A stretch of DNA of 64,000 nucleotides from JAGOPY01 sp964619555 (GTDB taxonomy: Bacteria; Bacteroidota; Bacteroidia; Bacteroidales; JAGOPY01). The position numbers and the translations under genes are program-made. Below, in pieces: positions 9,427 to 18,370 of this stretch. Every line of letters begins with the position of its first letter. The first letter of the stretch is position 1. The stretch covers positions 265,109 through 329,108 of the forward strand of contig CAZUDV010000002.1 in NCBI GenBank assembly GCA_964619555.1. Reading direction: 5' to 3'. The notes beneath the pieces are model-generated. The model was not told the origin of the DNA, made no database searches, and was given only the letters and a program-made list of their open reading frames with translations.

Positions 9427-10122
9427 ATGACTTATGATCCAAGAATTCCAATCAAACAGTGGTCGGAAGATGACCGGCCAAGGGAAAAGCTTCTCCTGAA
9501 AGGAAAAGGGGCGCTGAGCAATGCGGAGCTTATCGCCCTGTTGCTGGGCTCAGGAACGCGGAATGAATCAGCTGTGGACCTTGCCAAGCGTATATTGGAC
9601 CAGAGCGGTCACAACCTGGCTGAGTTGTCGAGATTTCAACTGACAGACCTTCAGAAATTCAAAGGTATCGGGCTTGCCAAGGGGGTAACCATCATTGCGG
9701 CCCTGGAACTGGGCAACCGGAAACGCAGCCAGGATGCGCTGGCAAGGGACAAGGTAGCGGGCAGCAGGGATGTCTTTGAGCTTTTCCATGGTGATCTGGC
9801 AGATGCCCAGTATGAAGCCTTCTGGGTATTGCTTCTGAACCGGGCCAACCGGGTCATCCGAAAGGTCAATATAAGCGAGGGCGGTATCTCAGGCACGGTG
9901 GCAGATCCTAAAAAGATCTTCAAAATGGCCCTGGAACAAAGTGCCAGTTCCATTATCCTCTGTCACAACCATCCATCCGGAAATACCCAGCCAAGCGAAG
10001 CCGATATCAGGCTGACCAGGAAACTGAAAGAGGCAGGGCTGCTGCTGGATCTTCCCGTACTGGACCACCTGATACTGGGCGGGGATAATTATTTCAGCTT
10101 TGCAGATGAGGGAATGATCTGA
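9427..10122 (+). CDS. radC: RadC family JAB1/MPN protein
   Basis: This 231-residue protein has an N-terminal helix-hairpin-helix (KFKGIGLAKGV, about residues 78-88) and a C-terminal JAMM metallo-domain with H180, H182 and D193 in LCHNHPSGNTQPSEAD plus an upstream Glu (SEGGISGTV). All metal ligands are intact. The family was named for DNA repair, but its cellular role is unsettled. Its 3' end overlaps the convergent zinc-ribbon gene by 34 bp. Confidence 0.95.
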   Translation: MTYDPRIPIKQWSEDDRPREKLLLKGKGALSNAELIALLLGSGTRNESAVDLAKRILDQSGHNLAELSRFQLTDLQKFKGIGLAKGVTIIAALELGNRKRSQDALARDKVAGSRDVFELFHGDLADAQYEAFWVLLLNRANRVIRKVNISEGGISGTVADPKKIFKMALEQSASSIILCHNHPSGNTQPSEADIRLTRKLKEAGLLLDLPVLDHLILGGDNYFSFADEGMI

Positions 10123-10505
10123 AGCATACCGTGAGCCTGGATGCATTCCATCATTCTTTTTTTCAGCTTCCAGCAGGTCATCTGGCGGGTTTCCAGTTGT
10201 TTGGCCAGTTCGTAAGTGGATATTCCGGGGTCCTGGCATACTTCATAAGCAAGCCGGAATGCCTGGGTAAGCGGCAGGTGGCAACCATGAAAAATCGTAT
10301 GGGCCGTTGCCGATTCGTCTTTCTTGCAACGTGTGCAGCGCCTGGAATGTGGCGTTTTACCCCTGCAATAATTTACGTTCCCGCACTTGCGGCATACATA
10401 ACCCTGCTTCCATTTCTCCCCTGCTATGAATTCCAGTAAAGAATCCTCATCCTGCATCAGGGAATCCAGTTGAAGCGGTGTGATCTGTTGTAAAAAATCT
10501 GCCAT
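10089..10505 (-). CDS. stand-alone IS1595-type zinc-ribbon protein
   Basis: This 138-residue protein carries a four-cysteine ribbon (CRKCGNVNYC ... CTRCKK, about residues 38-61). A helical segment follows that resembles the N-terminal zinc-ribbon and linker of IS1595/ISXO2 transposases (LAYEVCQDPGISTYELAKQLE). The DDE catalytic domain is absent, no terminal repeats flank the gene, and the frame is intact. It is therefore either an IS remnant or a domesticated DNA-binding protein. It overlaps the end of radC convergently by 34 bp. Confidence 0.75.
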   Translation of the reverse strand: MADFLQQITPLQLDSLMQDEDSLLEFIAGEKWKQGYVCRKCGNVNYCRGKTPHSRRCTRCKKDESATAHTIFHGCHLPLTQAFRLAYEVCQDPGISTYELAKQLETRQMTCWKLKKRMMECIQAHGMLQIIPSSAKLK

Positions 10506-10597
10506 CCCAAACTTAAATCTGACAACTTGTCATTGGTATAATTATTGCACAAAAATAATAAAAAGTGATAATAAAGCGATTTAATTAAAATAATATT

Positions 10598-10605
10598 TAT
10601 ATTTG
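10598..10605 (+). promoter_or_regulatory. -7 box of thioredoxin genes
   Basis: TATATTTG matches TAnnTTTG, 23 bp before the ATG of the thioredoxin lipoprotein gene, in a very AT-rich intergenic stretch. Confidence 0.6.
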
Positions 10606-10628
10606 CAGCAAATCTTAAATTAAAAAAA

Positions 10629-11144
10629 ATGAAAAAGCTCGGCTATCTTTCCATACTGGTCATCTTCCTGTTCATCGGTTGCAGCAATACTTCCGGTGAT
10701 AAAACTGTATCAGATCCCAAAACACAGCCTGTGGTAAAAACAGACGGCGGAAGCGCCACAGCCAGCTCCGTCAAACCGGAACACCTTACTAAGGAAACTT
10801 TTAAGGAAAAGATCATGAACTACGAAAAAAATACCCAGCAATGGGTTTACGAAGGTGACAAACCAGCAATTGTGGATTTTTATGCCGACTGGTGCCGCCC
10901 TTGCAGGATGATTGCTCCGATCATGGATGAACTGGCAGTTGAATACCAGGGGAAGGTGAACTTCTACAAAGTGGATACGGAAGTGGAGAAAGAACTGGCG
11001 GCGGTATTCGGGATCACCAGCCTACCAACTGTGGTTTTCATTCCCGCATCTGGCAATCCATCCGCCCAGAAGGGGGCCATGCCCAAGGAATCCTACAAGC
11101 AAATCATCGATGAATTTTTGCTGAAAGCACCGGTGACCAATTAG
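10629..11144 (+). CDS. thioredoxin-fold lipoprotein
   Basis: This 171-residue protein has a lipoprotein signal (LFIGC, Cys18), a Ser/Thr/Lys-rich tether, and a thioredoxin domain from about residue 52. The active site is W-C89-R-P-C92 instead of the usual WCGPC, and a cis-Pro loop (TSLPTVVF) is present. It is an envelope-anchored thiol-disulfide oxidoreductase, probably a periplasmic reductase. The next gene, 110 bp downstream, is a cytoplasmic paralogue sharing the segment (E)HLTKETF and the DFYADWC core, so the pair arose by duplication. Confidence 0.93.
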   Translation: MKKLGYLSILVIFLFIGCSNTSGDKTVSDPKTQPVVKTDGGSATASSVKPEHLTKETFKEKIMNYEKNTQQWVYEGDKPAIVDFYADWCRPCRMIAPIMDELAVEYQGKVNFYKVDTEVEKELAAVFGITSLPTVVFIPASGNPSAQKGAMPKESYKQIIDEFLLKAPVTN

Positions 11145-11254
11145 GATCTGCATTCACGGATTTTTTAAGATACCGGATTCGGAAAATCTAAAGGAATCGC
11201 AGACCAGAGTAAAAAAACCAGATAACAGAAATATTAAACTAAAAATTAACAGAT

Positions 11255-11629
11255 ATGGCGTTAGAGCATTTGACCAAAGAAACATTCCTTTCAAAGGTCT
11301 TCGATTATGAAAAAAATAAAGAGTGGAAGTTCCAGGGTGAACTCCCCTGCCTGATAGATTTTTATGCCGACTGGTGCGGACCGTGCAAAATGGTCGCTCC
11401 CATTCTTGAAGAACTGGCAGTTGAGTATAAAGGCAAAATAAATATCTACAAAGTTGACACGGAGGAAGAGCAGGAACTGGCCGGAGTATTTGGCATCCGC
11501 AGTATCCCTTCGCTATTGTTTTGTCCTTCAAACGGAACTCCGCAGATGGCAATGGGCGCCTTACCAAAGGATACTTTCAGGCAAGCCATCAACGATATTC
11601 TTTTGAATAAGAAATCCACCGAAAATTAA
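11255..11629 (+). CDS. thioredoxin
   Basis: This 124-residue cytoplasmic protein has the classical WCGPC site (C41, C44) and cis-Pro SIPSLLF. It lacks a signal peptide and is otherwise a close paralogue of the preceding lipoprotein thioredoxin. It may recycle disulfides with thioredoxin reductase. A GC-rich hairpin terminator follows 23 bp after the stop. Confidence 0.94.
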   Translation: MALEHLTKETFLSKVFDYEKNKEWKFQGELPCLIDFYADWCGPCKMVAPILEELAVEYKGKINIYKVDTEEEQELAGVFGIRSIPSLLFCPSNGTPQMAMGALPKDTFRQAINDILLNKKSTEN

Positions 11630-11652
11630 TTGAATTTTATCTGATAGATGAC

Positions 11653-11687
11653 GCCGGCTTTCCTCGCGGACAGCCGGCATTTTTTTT
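11653..11687 (+). terminator. Rho-independent terminator after thioredoxin gene
   Basis: A 7-bp stem (GCCGGCT at 11653-11659 with AGCCGGC at 11672-11678) is followed by eight T residues. Confidence 0.9.
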
Positions 11688-11702
11688 GATGCGGGAATCC
11701 GT

Positions 11703-11710
11703 TATATTTG
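11703..11710 (+). promoter_or_regulatory. -7 box of WbqC-like gene
   Basis: TATATTTG matches TAnnTTTG and ends only 5 nt before the likely ATG at 11716, so the transcript may have essentially no leader. Confidence 0.55.
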
Positions 11711-11715
11711 CGCTG

Positions 11716-12384
11716 ATGGTAAATAACATCAACCATACGGACAGTATCCTCCTGTCAACAGCTTACTTTCCGCCGGTAGAATACTTCGCCTGCCTCGTGG
11801 GCGCAAAAGAAATCGTGCTTGAACAAAAAGAGACTTTCCCCAAACAGACTTTCAGGAACCGATGTCAGGTAATGACAGCAGCCGGGAAAGTTACACTGGT
11901 CGCGCCGGTCGTCCGACCCGGAGGAAACCATTCGCAAACCTCAGAGATTGGGTTGTGTTTTAAGGAACCATGGCAAAGAAACCACTGGAAAACCCTGATA
12001 ACAGGGTATGCCTCTTCTCCCTTCTTTAATTATTACGCTGACCTGATTTCGCAAATGCTGTTCCAAAAGGAAGTCAACCTGTTCCGTTTTAACTTGCAAA
12101 TTATCCTAAATATCTGCGACCTACTTGAATTGTCCCCCAAAATCAAATCGAACGACAGATTTGAAAAGAACCCGGAAAGATCGGCAGATTACCGGAATCT
12201 TATCCATCCAAAAAAAACGACAACTTTTCATATTATTCCATATCCGCAGGTATTCATCCATTTGCATGGATTCATCCCCGGGCTGAGCATCCTGGACCTG
12301 TTGTTCAATCTTGGGCCGGAGTCACGGGATTACCTGGTAAAACTTTGGAATGCCAACAGGAAAGTCAACCAGCAACTCTTCTGA
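11716..12384 (+). CDS. WbqC-like family protein
   Basis: The 222-residue product from the ATG at 11716 shows the WbqC family pattern: an early AYFPPVEYFA segment, FRNRCQV, WQRNHWKTLITGYASSPFF, and near the C-terminus a LHGFIPGLSILDLLFNLGPES block. An alternative start at 11686 lies within the preceding terminator and before the promoter box, so I reject it. WbqC-type proteins are linked to O-antigen or glycan loci, but their activity is not firmly known. The 3' end overlaps the convergent NlpC/P60 gene by 20 bp. Confidence 0.85.
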   Translation: MVNNINHTDSILLSTAYFPPVEYFACLVGAKEIVLEQKETFPKQTFRNRCQVMTAAGKVTLVAPVVRPGGNHSQTSEIGLCFKEPWQRNHWKTLITGYASSPFFNYYADLISQMLFQKEVNLFRFNLQIILNICDLLELSPKIKSNDRFEKNPERSADYRNLIHPKKTTTFHIIPYPQVFIHLHGFIPGLSILDLLFNLGPESRDYLVKLWNANRKVNQQLF

Positions 12385-13144
12385 TCAGTCTCAATGCGTG
12401 GGTGTAACGTTTCAGGCCGGTATTGAAAATACCATAGTGGTCGATCGGATCGATCTGTACTTTCCCGGAACAATGAATAACATGCCCCTGGTCAAGCAGA
12501 ATACCGACATGAGAAATGATGCCATCGTCATGGTCAAAGAATGCCAGGTCGCCCGGGGTTCCTTCGCTGAGCAGGTTGATCAGTTCGCCCTGTGCAGCTT
12601 GCCGGACAGCATCCCTTTCCAGGCGGATGCCATGTTGCTTGAAAACAATCTGGGTAAATCCTGAACAGTCCAACCCCATATAAGTCCTGCCGCCCCACAG
12701 ATAAGGGCAGGACAGGTATCCCTTTGCAGTTGCCACCAGTTCGAACATCCCGGTAAATGCAAAGCGGTGACTGATTCCCTGGAAGGTAAATTCCTCCTGG
12801 TTGAATGACATTTTATTGTCGTCTGAAAGGTACAGGCTGCAGCCGGCCGGCAGAAACAGCCGTTCCTCGCCCCGCATGACCATGTCATGCATATGATGCC
12901 GGTTCACATTCAATGGATGATGCAGGAAGGTCTGATAGGCTCTTTCGTCAAGAAAACTGATCTGCTTGAAATCAATCCATCCCCTGTAATTGTCATACTC
13001 CGTATTGACAAGCAACCAGGGACCGCTGCTTTCAAGTATTTCGAACATTTCTCCAAATAAGAGCTGGGTAGTCATTTCTGACCTGTCAGATGGTTCGCTC
13101 CTGACGGGTATAACCGCTAGCCTGCAAATTCCGAAATCCATCAT
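12365..13144 (-). CDS. SH3-NlpC/P60 (C40) cell-wall peptidase
   Basis: This 259-residue protein has an N-terminal bacterial SH3 segment (about residues 8-65) and a C-terminal NlpC/P60 domain. The catalytic residues are Cys160 in LDCSGF, His212 in ISHVGIL and a third polar ligand at His224 in VIHCSG. Such enzymes cut D-Glu/meso-Dpm (or similar) bonds in peptidoglycan stem peptides. No signal peptide is visible, so it may act on muropeptides in the cytoplasm, as dipeptidyl peptidase VI does in recycling. Confidence 0.92.
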   Translation of the reverse strand: MMDFGICRLAVIPVRSEPSDRSEMTTQLLFGEMFEILESSGPWLLVNTEYDNYRGWIDFKQISFLDERAYQTFLHHPLNVNRHHMHDMVMRGEERLFLPAGCSLYLSDDNKMSFNQEEFTFQGISHRFAFTGMFELVATAKGYLSCPYLWGGRTYMGLDCSGFTQIVFKQHGIRLERDAVRQAAQGELINLLSEGTPGDLAFFDHDDGIISHVGILLDQGHVIHCSGKVQIDPIDHYGIFNTGLKRYTHALRLIRRVAG

Positions 13145-13217
13145 TATTTGTATATGAATGCAAATTTAACCAGATTATCTCTAAATTAGCAGTGAATTCA
13201 ATTCATCATCCGGCAAT

Positions 13218-15281
13218 ATGAATGGAAACAGCGACAAGCGCGAAATACTTTCTAAAATAGCCCTGTTCATTTCTGCCGTTGTCCTTCTGGTCATTGTATT
13301 TCCGAAGGAAGGCAGGTTCAAGTATGAATTCACCAAGGGAAAACCCTGGCTGCATGACGATTTGTATGCTCCTTTCGATTTTGCCATAATCAAATATGAA
13401 GATGAATTGCAATCGGAGCAGTCAAAAGTCCTGGAAGATCTGAAACCTTACTTCAATCTGGATACATCTGTCCAATCAAGACAAAAAGCCTTGTTTGAAG
13501 TTGAATTTAACGAGTACTGGATAGAAAAATATGGTCATATAAACGCATTCCCTTCGAACAGGGAAAAATCGTTCGAAGCAGGCACCCAGCTCCTGGACAC
13601 CCTTTTTATTCATGGTATCATTCAAATTGCCCCTTCAGTCGAGGACAAGCCAAGGGAGTATGAGATCAACGTCCTGACAAGGAATGTGGCCCGGGAGACC
13701 ACCCTGAAAAATGTTTTCACATTGCAGCAGGCCAGCGATTACATTCTGGCAAACAAATTCCGGTTCGAACCGGGTGACAGGGACAAGATGCAATCCCTGC
13801 TTACCAATGTCCTGACACACAATCTCTTTTACGATCCAAATAAGACCACGGCCGAGAAAGATGCGTCATTGTCAAGGATCAGTCCATTCCATGGAATGGT
13901 ACAACAGGGTGAGCTCATCATTTCCCGTGGCGCACTTATCAACGATAGCCATTACCGCATCCTCAATTCGTTGAAGACCAATTACGAAGCACAGCTCGGT
14001 ACATCGAAAGCATTTTACGCCATCACCGGTGGACAAGCGATCCTTACCTCGGTTTCCATTCTCGTCCTGGCATTATTTCTTTTTATTTACAGGAAGGACA
14101 TTTTCGCCAATAATAAAAAGATCTTTCTCATCCTGCTGTTAATATTCATGATGGTATTCACGGCCAGCATGGTCGCCCGACTGGATATCAGCTACTTTTA
14201 CCTGATCCCGGTGTGCCTTGTCCCGGTCATTATCCGGGTATTTTTCGACACGAGGCTCGCGTTGTTCGTACACCTGATCACCATATTCAACACCGGGTTC
14301 ATCGTTCCCAACAGTTTCCAGTTTGTATTCATCCAGCTGATGGCAGGGGTGGTAGCCATTATGAGCATTAAGCGCCTGGAAAGAAGGTCGCAGTTTATTT
14401 ATACTTCGTTTTTTGTCTTCTGCACCTACATAACGATTTATATCGGGTTGATACTGATGCAGGAAGGTAATTTGCGCGGAGTTGAGCCAGGCCAGGTATA
14501 CAAAATGGCTGGCAATGCCGTACTGCTCCTCTTCGCTTACCCGATCATCTATGTTATCGAAAGACTTTTTGGGTATATTACCGACGTCACGCTCATTGAA
14601 CTGGGCAACAGTAACAATAAGATTCTGCGGGAACTGGCCGAAAAAGCTCCCGGGACCTTTCAGCATTCCCTGCAGGTAGCCAATCTGGCGGAAGAAGCCT
14701 CCTATGCCATAGGGGCCAATAGCCTGCTGGTCAGGGTCGGGGCCTTGTACCATGACATCGGGAAGATAGAAGCCCCGATGTACTATATTGAAAACCAGGT
14801 CTCAGGTGTCAATCCCCACGATAAACTGTCGTATGAGCAAAGTGCGGAGATCATTATCAAACATGTGACCTACGGACTTACTCTTGCCAGGAAATACAAA
14901 CTTCCTCCGGAGATCACCGATTTCATCGCCATGCATCATGGTACCCGCAAGGTGGAATATTTTTATATCAAGCAAAAACAGGAGAATCCAGATAAAAGCC
15001 TGGATGAAAAAGCCTTTACGTATCCCGGGCCAATCCCGAATTCAAAAGAAACTGCCCTGGTCATGATGGCTGATTCTGTGGAAGCCGCCTCCAGGAGTTT
15101 CATCAACCCGGATGAAAAATGCATCGGTGAAATGGTTGACAAAATCATCTCACGTAAGCTTGAATCTGAACAATTCAGCAATGCGGACCTTACCCTTCAG
15201 GATATCTCCCGTACCAAGGAGATCTTCAAAAAGAAACTCATGACCATTTACCATGTCAGGATCAGCTATCCGGAAGATTAA
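13218..15281 (+). CDS. 7TM-HD family phosphohydrolase (PgpH-like)
   Basis: This 687-residue membrane protein has an N-terminal helix, a large extracytoplasmic 7TMR-HDED domain (to about residue 260), a cluster of seven hydrophobic helices (about 275-460), and a C-terminal HD domain with H512-D513 in GALYHDIGK and a later HHGT. Listeria PgpH, with the same architecture, hydrolyses c-di-AMP, so this is a likely c-di-AMP phosphodiesterase with a sensory exterior. The stop is followed by an intergenic stretch containing the FMN riboswitch of the next gene. Confidence 0.93.
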   Translation: MNGNSDKREILSKIALFISAVVLLVIVFPKEGRFKYEFTKGKPWLHDDLYAPFDFAIIKYEDELQSEQSKVLEDLKPYFNLDTSVQSRQKALFEVEFNEYWIEKYGHINAFPSNREKSFEAGTQLLDTLFIHGIIQIAPSVEDKPREYEINVLTRNVARETTLKNVFTLQQASDYILANKFRFEPGDRDKMQSLLTNVLTHNLFYDPNKTTAEKDASLSRISPFHGMVQQGELIISRGALINDSHYRILNSLKTNYEAQLGTSKAFYAITGGQAILTSVSILVLALFLFIYRKDIFANNKKIFLILLLIFMMVFTASMVARLDISYFYLIPVCLVPVIIRVFFDTRLALFVHLITIFNTGFIVPNSFQFVFIQLMAGVVAIMSIKRLERRSQFIYTSFFVFCTYITIYIGLILMQEGNLRGVEPGQVYKMAGNAVLLLFAYPIIYVIERLFGYITDVTLIELGNSNNKILRELAEKAPGTFQHSLQVANLAEEASYAIGANSLLVRVGALYHDIGKIEAPMYYIENQVSGVNPHDKLSYEQSAEIIIKHVTYGLTLARKYKLPPEITDFIAMHHGTRKVEYFYIKQKQENPDKSLDEKAFTYPGPIPNSKETALVMMADSVEAASRSFINPDEKCIGEMVDKIISRKLESEQFSNADLTLQDISRTKEIFKKKLMTIYHVRISYPED

Positions 15282-15371
15282 ATTCCTTTCAGCATGACCC
15301 GCCAACGACACTATCCAATAAATTTGGAATAAATCTAAATTCCTCAAAAAGGTTTTCATATTTAAATTTTC

Positions 15372-15379
15372 TACCTTTG
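15372..15379 (+). promoter_or_regulatory. -7 box driving the FMN-riboswitch transcript
   Basis: TACCTTTG matches TAnnTTTG exactly and is placed so that transcription begins just before the riboswitch aptamer. Confidence 0.65.
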
Positions 15380-15395
15380 CCGGCGTAATTAAAGA

Positions 15396-15514
15396 TATTC
15401 TTCAGGGCAGGGTGCAATCCCCGACCGGCGGTGAAAGTCCGCGAATCCCGACCCAATCGGGACCGATCCGGTGAAATTCCGGAACCGACAGTTAAAGTCT
15501 GGATGGAAGAAGGA
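15396..15514 (+). ncRNA. FMN riboswitch (RFN element)
   Basis: The hallmark RFN segments occur in the correct order: AGGGCAGGGTGCAATCCCC, then CCGACCGGCGGTGAAAGTCC, GACCGATCCGGTG, GAAATTCCGGAACCGACAG and TTAAAGTCTGGATGGAAG. The closing P1 helix is formed by TTCTTC near 15398 with GAAGAAG at the 3' end. The element binds flavin mononucleotide. Directly downstream a 6-bp stem with TTTT (15565-15589) could serve as the regulated terminator. The only gene under its control is the TonB receptor at 15610. Confidence 0.96.
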
Positions 15515-15564
15515 TTTCTGATCTATCCGCCATTGGCGTATACCGTCATGAATTTATAATTCCG

Positions 15565-15589
15565 CCCTGGAGAATTTGTCCGGGGTTTT
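15565..15589 (+). terminator. possible riboswitch expression-platform terminator
   Basis: CCCTGG (15565-15570) can pair with CCGGGG (15580-15585) including one G-U pair, followed by four T residues. The U-tract is short, so this is a candidate only; it lies 20 bp before the receptor start. Confidence 0.4.
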
Positions 15590-15609
15590 GTCATTTATAG
15601 AATGGAATT

Positions 15610-18183
15610 ATGAAAGGAAAATTACTTTACGCCAATTTGATCATCGTTTTTGTTTTCAGCCAGTTAGCGATTAGTGGCCAATGTTTGATAAGTGGGAAGA
15701 TTGTAGGCTCCGGTTCAGGGCAGCCCATCCCATCGGTCAATATCCGAATTGCAGGTTCTGATAAAGGAACGGCTACTGATAATTTCGGCTATTTCATTTT
15801 AAGGGCCCAATGTTCCAGCCAGACATTGGTTTTCAGTAGTATCGGCTATTTGACGGATTCCCTTTCCATCTTTCTTAAGGGGGAAGAAAGCGTGGATCTT
15901 GGCGTCATTGCCCTGCGGAAGGCTTCCATCGGACTGGAGGAAATCAGTATCATTGCACCGGAAGCTCAGGACCGGCGCACCCCTGTTTCCGTCTCTTCCA
16001 TCAGGAGCGAAGCGATCGAGCAACGGCTCGGCGACCAGCCACTGCCTGTCATCATGAATTCAGCTCCCGGCGTCTATGCCACGCGCACCGGCGGTGGCAG
16101 CGGGGATGCAAGCGTCAACATCCGCGGATTCAAGCAGGAAAATGTCGCCCTGCTTCTGAACGGCATCCCCATTGGAAGCGTGGAAAACGGACTGGTATAC
16201 TGGAACAACTGGCTGGGTCTCACTGAAGCCACGCAACAGATCCAGGTCCAAAGAGGGCTTGGCGTGTCGAATGTGGCGCTGAACTCAATCGGAGGAACCA
16301 TCAATATAATCACCAGGACCACCAATATTGAGAAAGGCGGAAGTCTAAAGTTTTCCCTGACCGATTACGGCAATTTTAAAACCACGCTCATGCTGTCGAG
16401 TGGCTGGTTAAAGAATAATTTCTCCGTTACATTCCTGGGTTCCCGGTTTTCCGGACCGGGTTACGTTGACGCCACTTACAATTCAGGATGGGCCTATTAT
16501 TTGTCCATGACAAAAGAGTTCAACAAAAGGCATATGATTGTTTTCACTGCGCTTGGCAATCCGGAAAAACACGGACAAAGGAACTTCAAAATGACCCGGG
16601 ATGAAATTGACCGCTATGGTCTTAAATACAATAAAGACTGGGGCAGCTACAATGGAGAAATCAATAATGCCAGTGAAAATTTCTATCACAAACCGCACCT
16701 TAGCCTGAACCATTACTGGAACATCGACGAAACCAGCCTGTTGGCGACTTCATTCTACATTTCATATGGTTCCGGCGGGGGCAAATGGAATGACTCATTT
16801 GGAAACAATCCGTGGATATTCAGCTATTACAATCCCAGCGGACAGATTGACTGGGAGACCATTTACCAGATCAACGACACCAATACGCAGGTATATACGC
16901 TGGCCAATGGCACGGACACCAACGGATACAGTGTCAATATCCAGACCGATTTCCTGGCCAGCCACATATGGACAGGATTATTATCGACCTATAAAAAGGA
17001 CCTGGGGCCGTATTTCAAACTAACGGCCGGAATCCATGGAAGGCTCTTCCGGTCAACGCTTCAGCAAAAAGTCAGGGACTTGCTCGGTGGGGATTTCTAC
17101 ATCGATGGGTATACTTATGCAGTCGATGGTGTCGGGGGCCGGGATCAGGTAAGGCATGTCGGCGATATTGTGAAGATAGATAATGGCGCCATAAACGACT
17201 ATTTAGGTGTTTTCGGCCAACTCGGATACAGTGCCGGAAATTTTTCAGCTTTCATGGCCGGTACCCTTTCAGGTAACTGGTACCGTCGTACCGATCCTTA
17301 CAACTATATACAAAATCCTGAAAGTGATTGGGTTTATAAGTCGGGTTATGACCTAAAGCTGGGAGGTAATTATAATCTGAATGAGTACCATAATATCTAC
17401 CTGAACGGTGGCTACTTTTCAAGGGCTCCCTATTTCAAGTTCGTATTCGGCAATTTCAATAATATTCCTACGGAAAATCTTAAAAATGAGAAGACCTGGG
17501 CGGTGGAGGCCGGCTACGGCCTGAACCTGAAAGCCACCCGGTTTCGTATCAATTCCTATTATACCCGGTGGGCAGACAAATCCATCCTGACCAACGAATA
17601 CAACCAGTTTGAGGACCCATCCATGGTTCAGGGGCTGGATGCCCTTCACATGGGCATAGAAGCAGAACTGGAGCAAAAAATAACGCCCTGGCTTTCTGCA
17701 GGGGGAAGTCTCACGGTGGGTAACTGGCAATGGAAAAACAACGTCACTGCCCTGGTATTCAATGACGATAATGCAGTAGTGGATACCATCAATGTTTACG
17801 CAGACGGTTTATACGTTGGAGATGCTCCGCAAAAGCAGGTTACGTTGTTTGCAACCGTAAGAATCATGAAAGCCGTGACACTTTCAGCCTATTATAATTA
17901 TTACGATGACCTCTATGCTGATTTCAGTCCCAACACAAGGACCAATCCCGATGACGATGCCCAGCCTTACAAGCTGCCTGCTTATCATAACCTGGATATG
18001 TATGCCAGTTGTCCGTTCAGGATCGGCCAAATACAAGCACAGATCGATGCGGGATGTCAGAATGTATTGAATTCCAGCTACATCATTCGGGGCCAGGATG
18101 GCGTCACGCATACCGCAGAGGATTTTACTGGTTTCTGGGGATTTGGCCGGACCTTTTTTATCACATTTATGGTACGATTCTAA
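15610..18183 (+). CDS. TonB-dependent receptor under FMN riboswitch, candidate flavin importer
   Basis: This 857-residue outer-membrane receptor has a signal peptide (cleavage near ISGQ), an N-terminal CarboxypepD_reg-like beta-sandwich (about residues 24-110), a plug (about 115-235, with VNIRGFKQENVALLLNGIP and VQRGLGVSNVALNSIGGT) and a C-terminal barrel ending in FMVRF. It is the sole gene behind an FMN riboswitch. RFN elements otherwise control riboflavin synthesis or uptake, so import of riboflavin or another flavin across the outer membrane is the most likely role. No SusD partner is adjacent. Receptor identity is certain; the substrate is inferred from regulation alone. Confidence 0.93.
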   Translation: MKGKLLYANLIIVFVFSQLAISGQCLISGKIVGSGSGQPIPSVNIRIAGSDKGTATDNFGYFILRAQCSSQTLVFSSIGYLTDSLSIFLKGEESVDLGVIALRKASIGLEEISIIAPEAQDRRTPVSVSSIRSEAIEQRLGDQPLPVIMNSAPGVYATRTGGGSGDASVNIRGFKQENVALLLNGIPIGSVENGLVYWNNWLGLTEATQQIQVQRGLGVSNVALNSIGGTINIITRTTNIEKGGSLKFSLTDYGNFKTTLMLSSGWLKNNFSVTFLGSRFSGPGYVDATYNSGWAYYLSMTKEFNKRHMIVFTALGNPEKHGQRNFKMTRDEIDRYGLKYNKDWGSYNGEINNASENFYHKPHLSLNHYWNIDETSLLATSFYISYGSGGGKWNDSFGNNPWIFSYYNPSGQIDWETIYQINDTNTQVYTLANGTDTNGYSVNIQTDFLASHIWTGLLSTYKKDLGPYFKLTAGIHGRLFRSTLQQKVRDLLGGDFYIDGYTYAVDGVGGRDQVRHVGDIVKIDNGAINDYLGVFGQLGYSAGNFSAFMAGTLSGNWYRRTDPYNYIQNPESDWVYKSGYDLKLGGNYNLNEYHNIYLNGGYFSRAPYFKFVFGNFNNIPTENLKNEKTWAVEAGYGLNLKATRFRINSYYTRWADKSILTNEYNQFEDPSMVQGLDALHMGIEAELEQKITPWLSAGGSLTVGNWQWKNNVTALVFNDDNAVVDTINVYADGLYVGDAPQKQVTLFATVRIMKAVTLSAYYNYYDDLYADFSPNTRTNPDDDAQPYKLPAYHNLDMYASCPFRIGQIQAQIDAGCQNVLNSSYIIRGQDGVTHTAEDFTGFWGFGRTFFITFMVRF

Positions 18184-18370
18184 TTATAAATCCCTGATTA
18201 TCAATCATATTTTTTTGTTAACATACCATTTTTTACTGAGTAATTGTAAATCAATTTTTTAGCAATTATTGATTAAAATCTTCTGTTATTTTGTTAACAA
18301 ATTGGTAACAGGGCGAGATACATCTTTCCCTAATTTCGCCCCAAATTGAAATTTCAATAAACTTAACACT

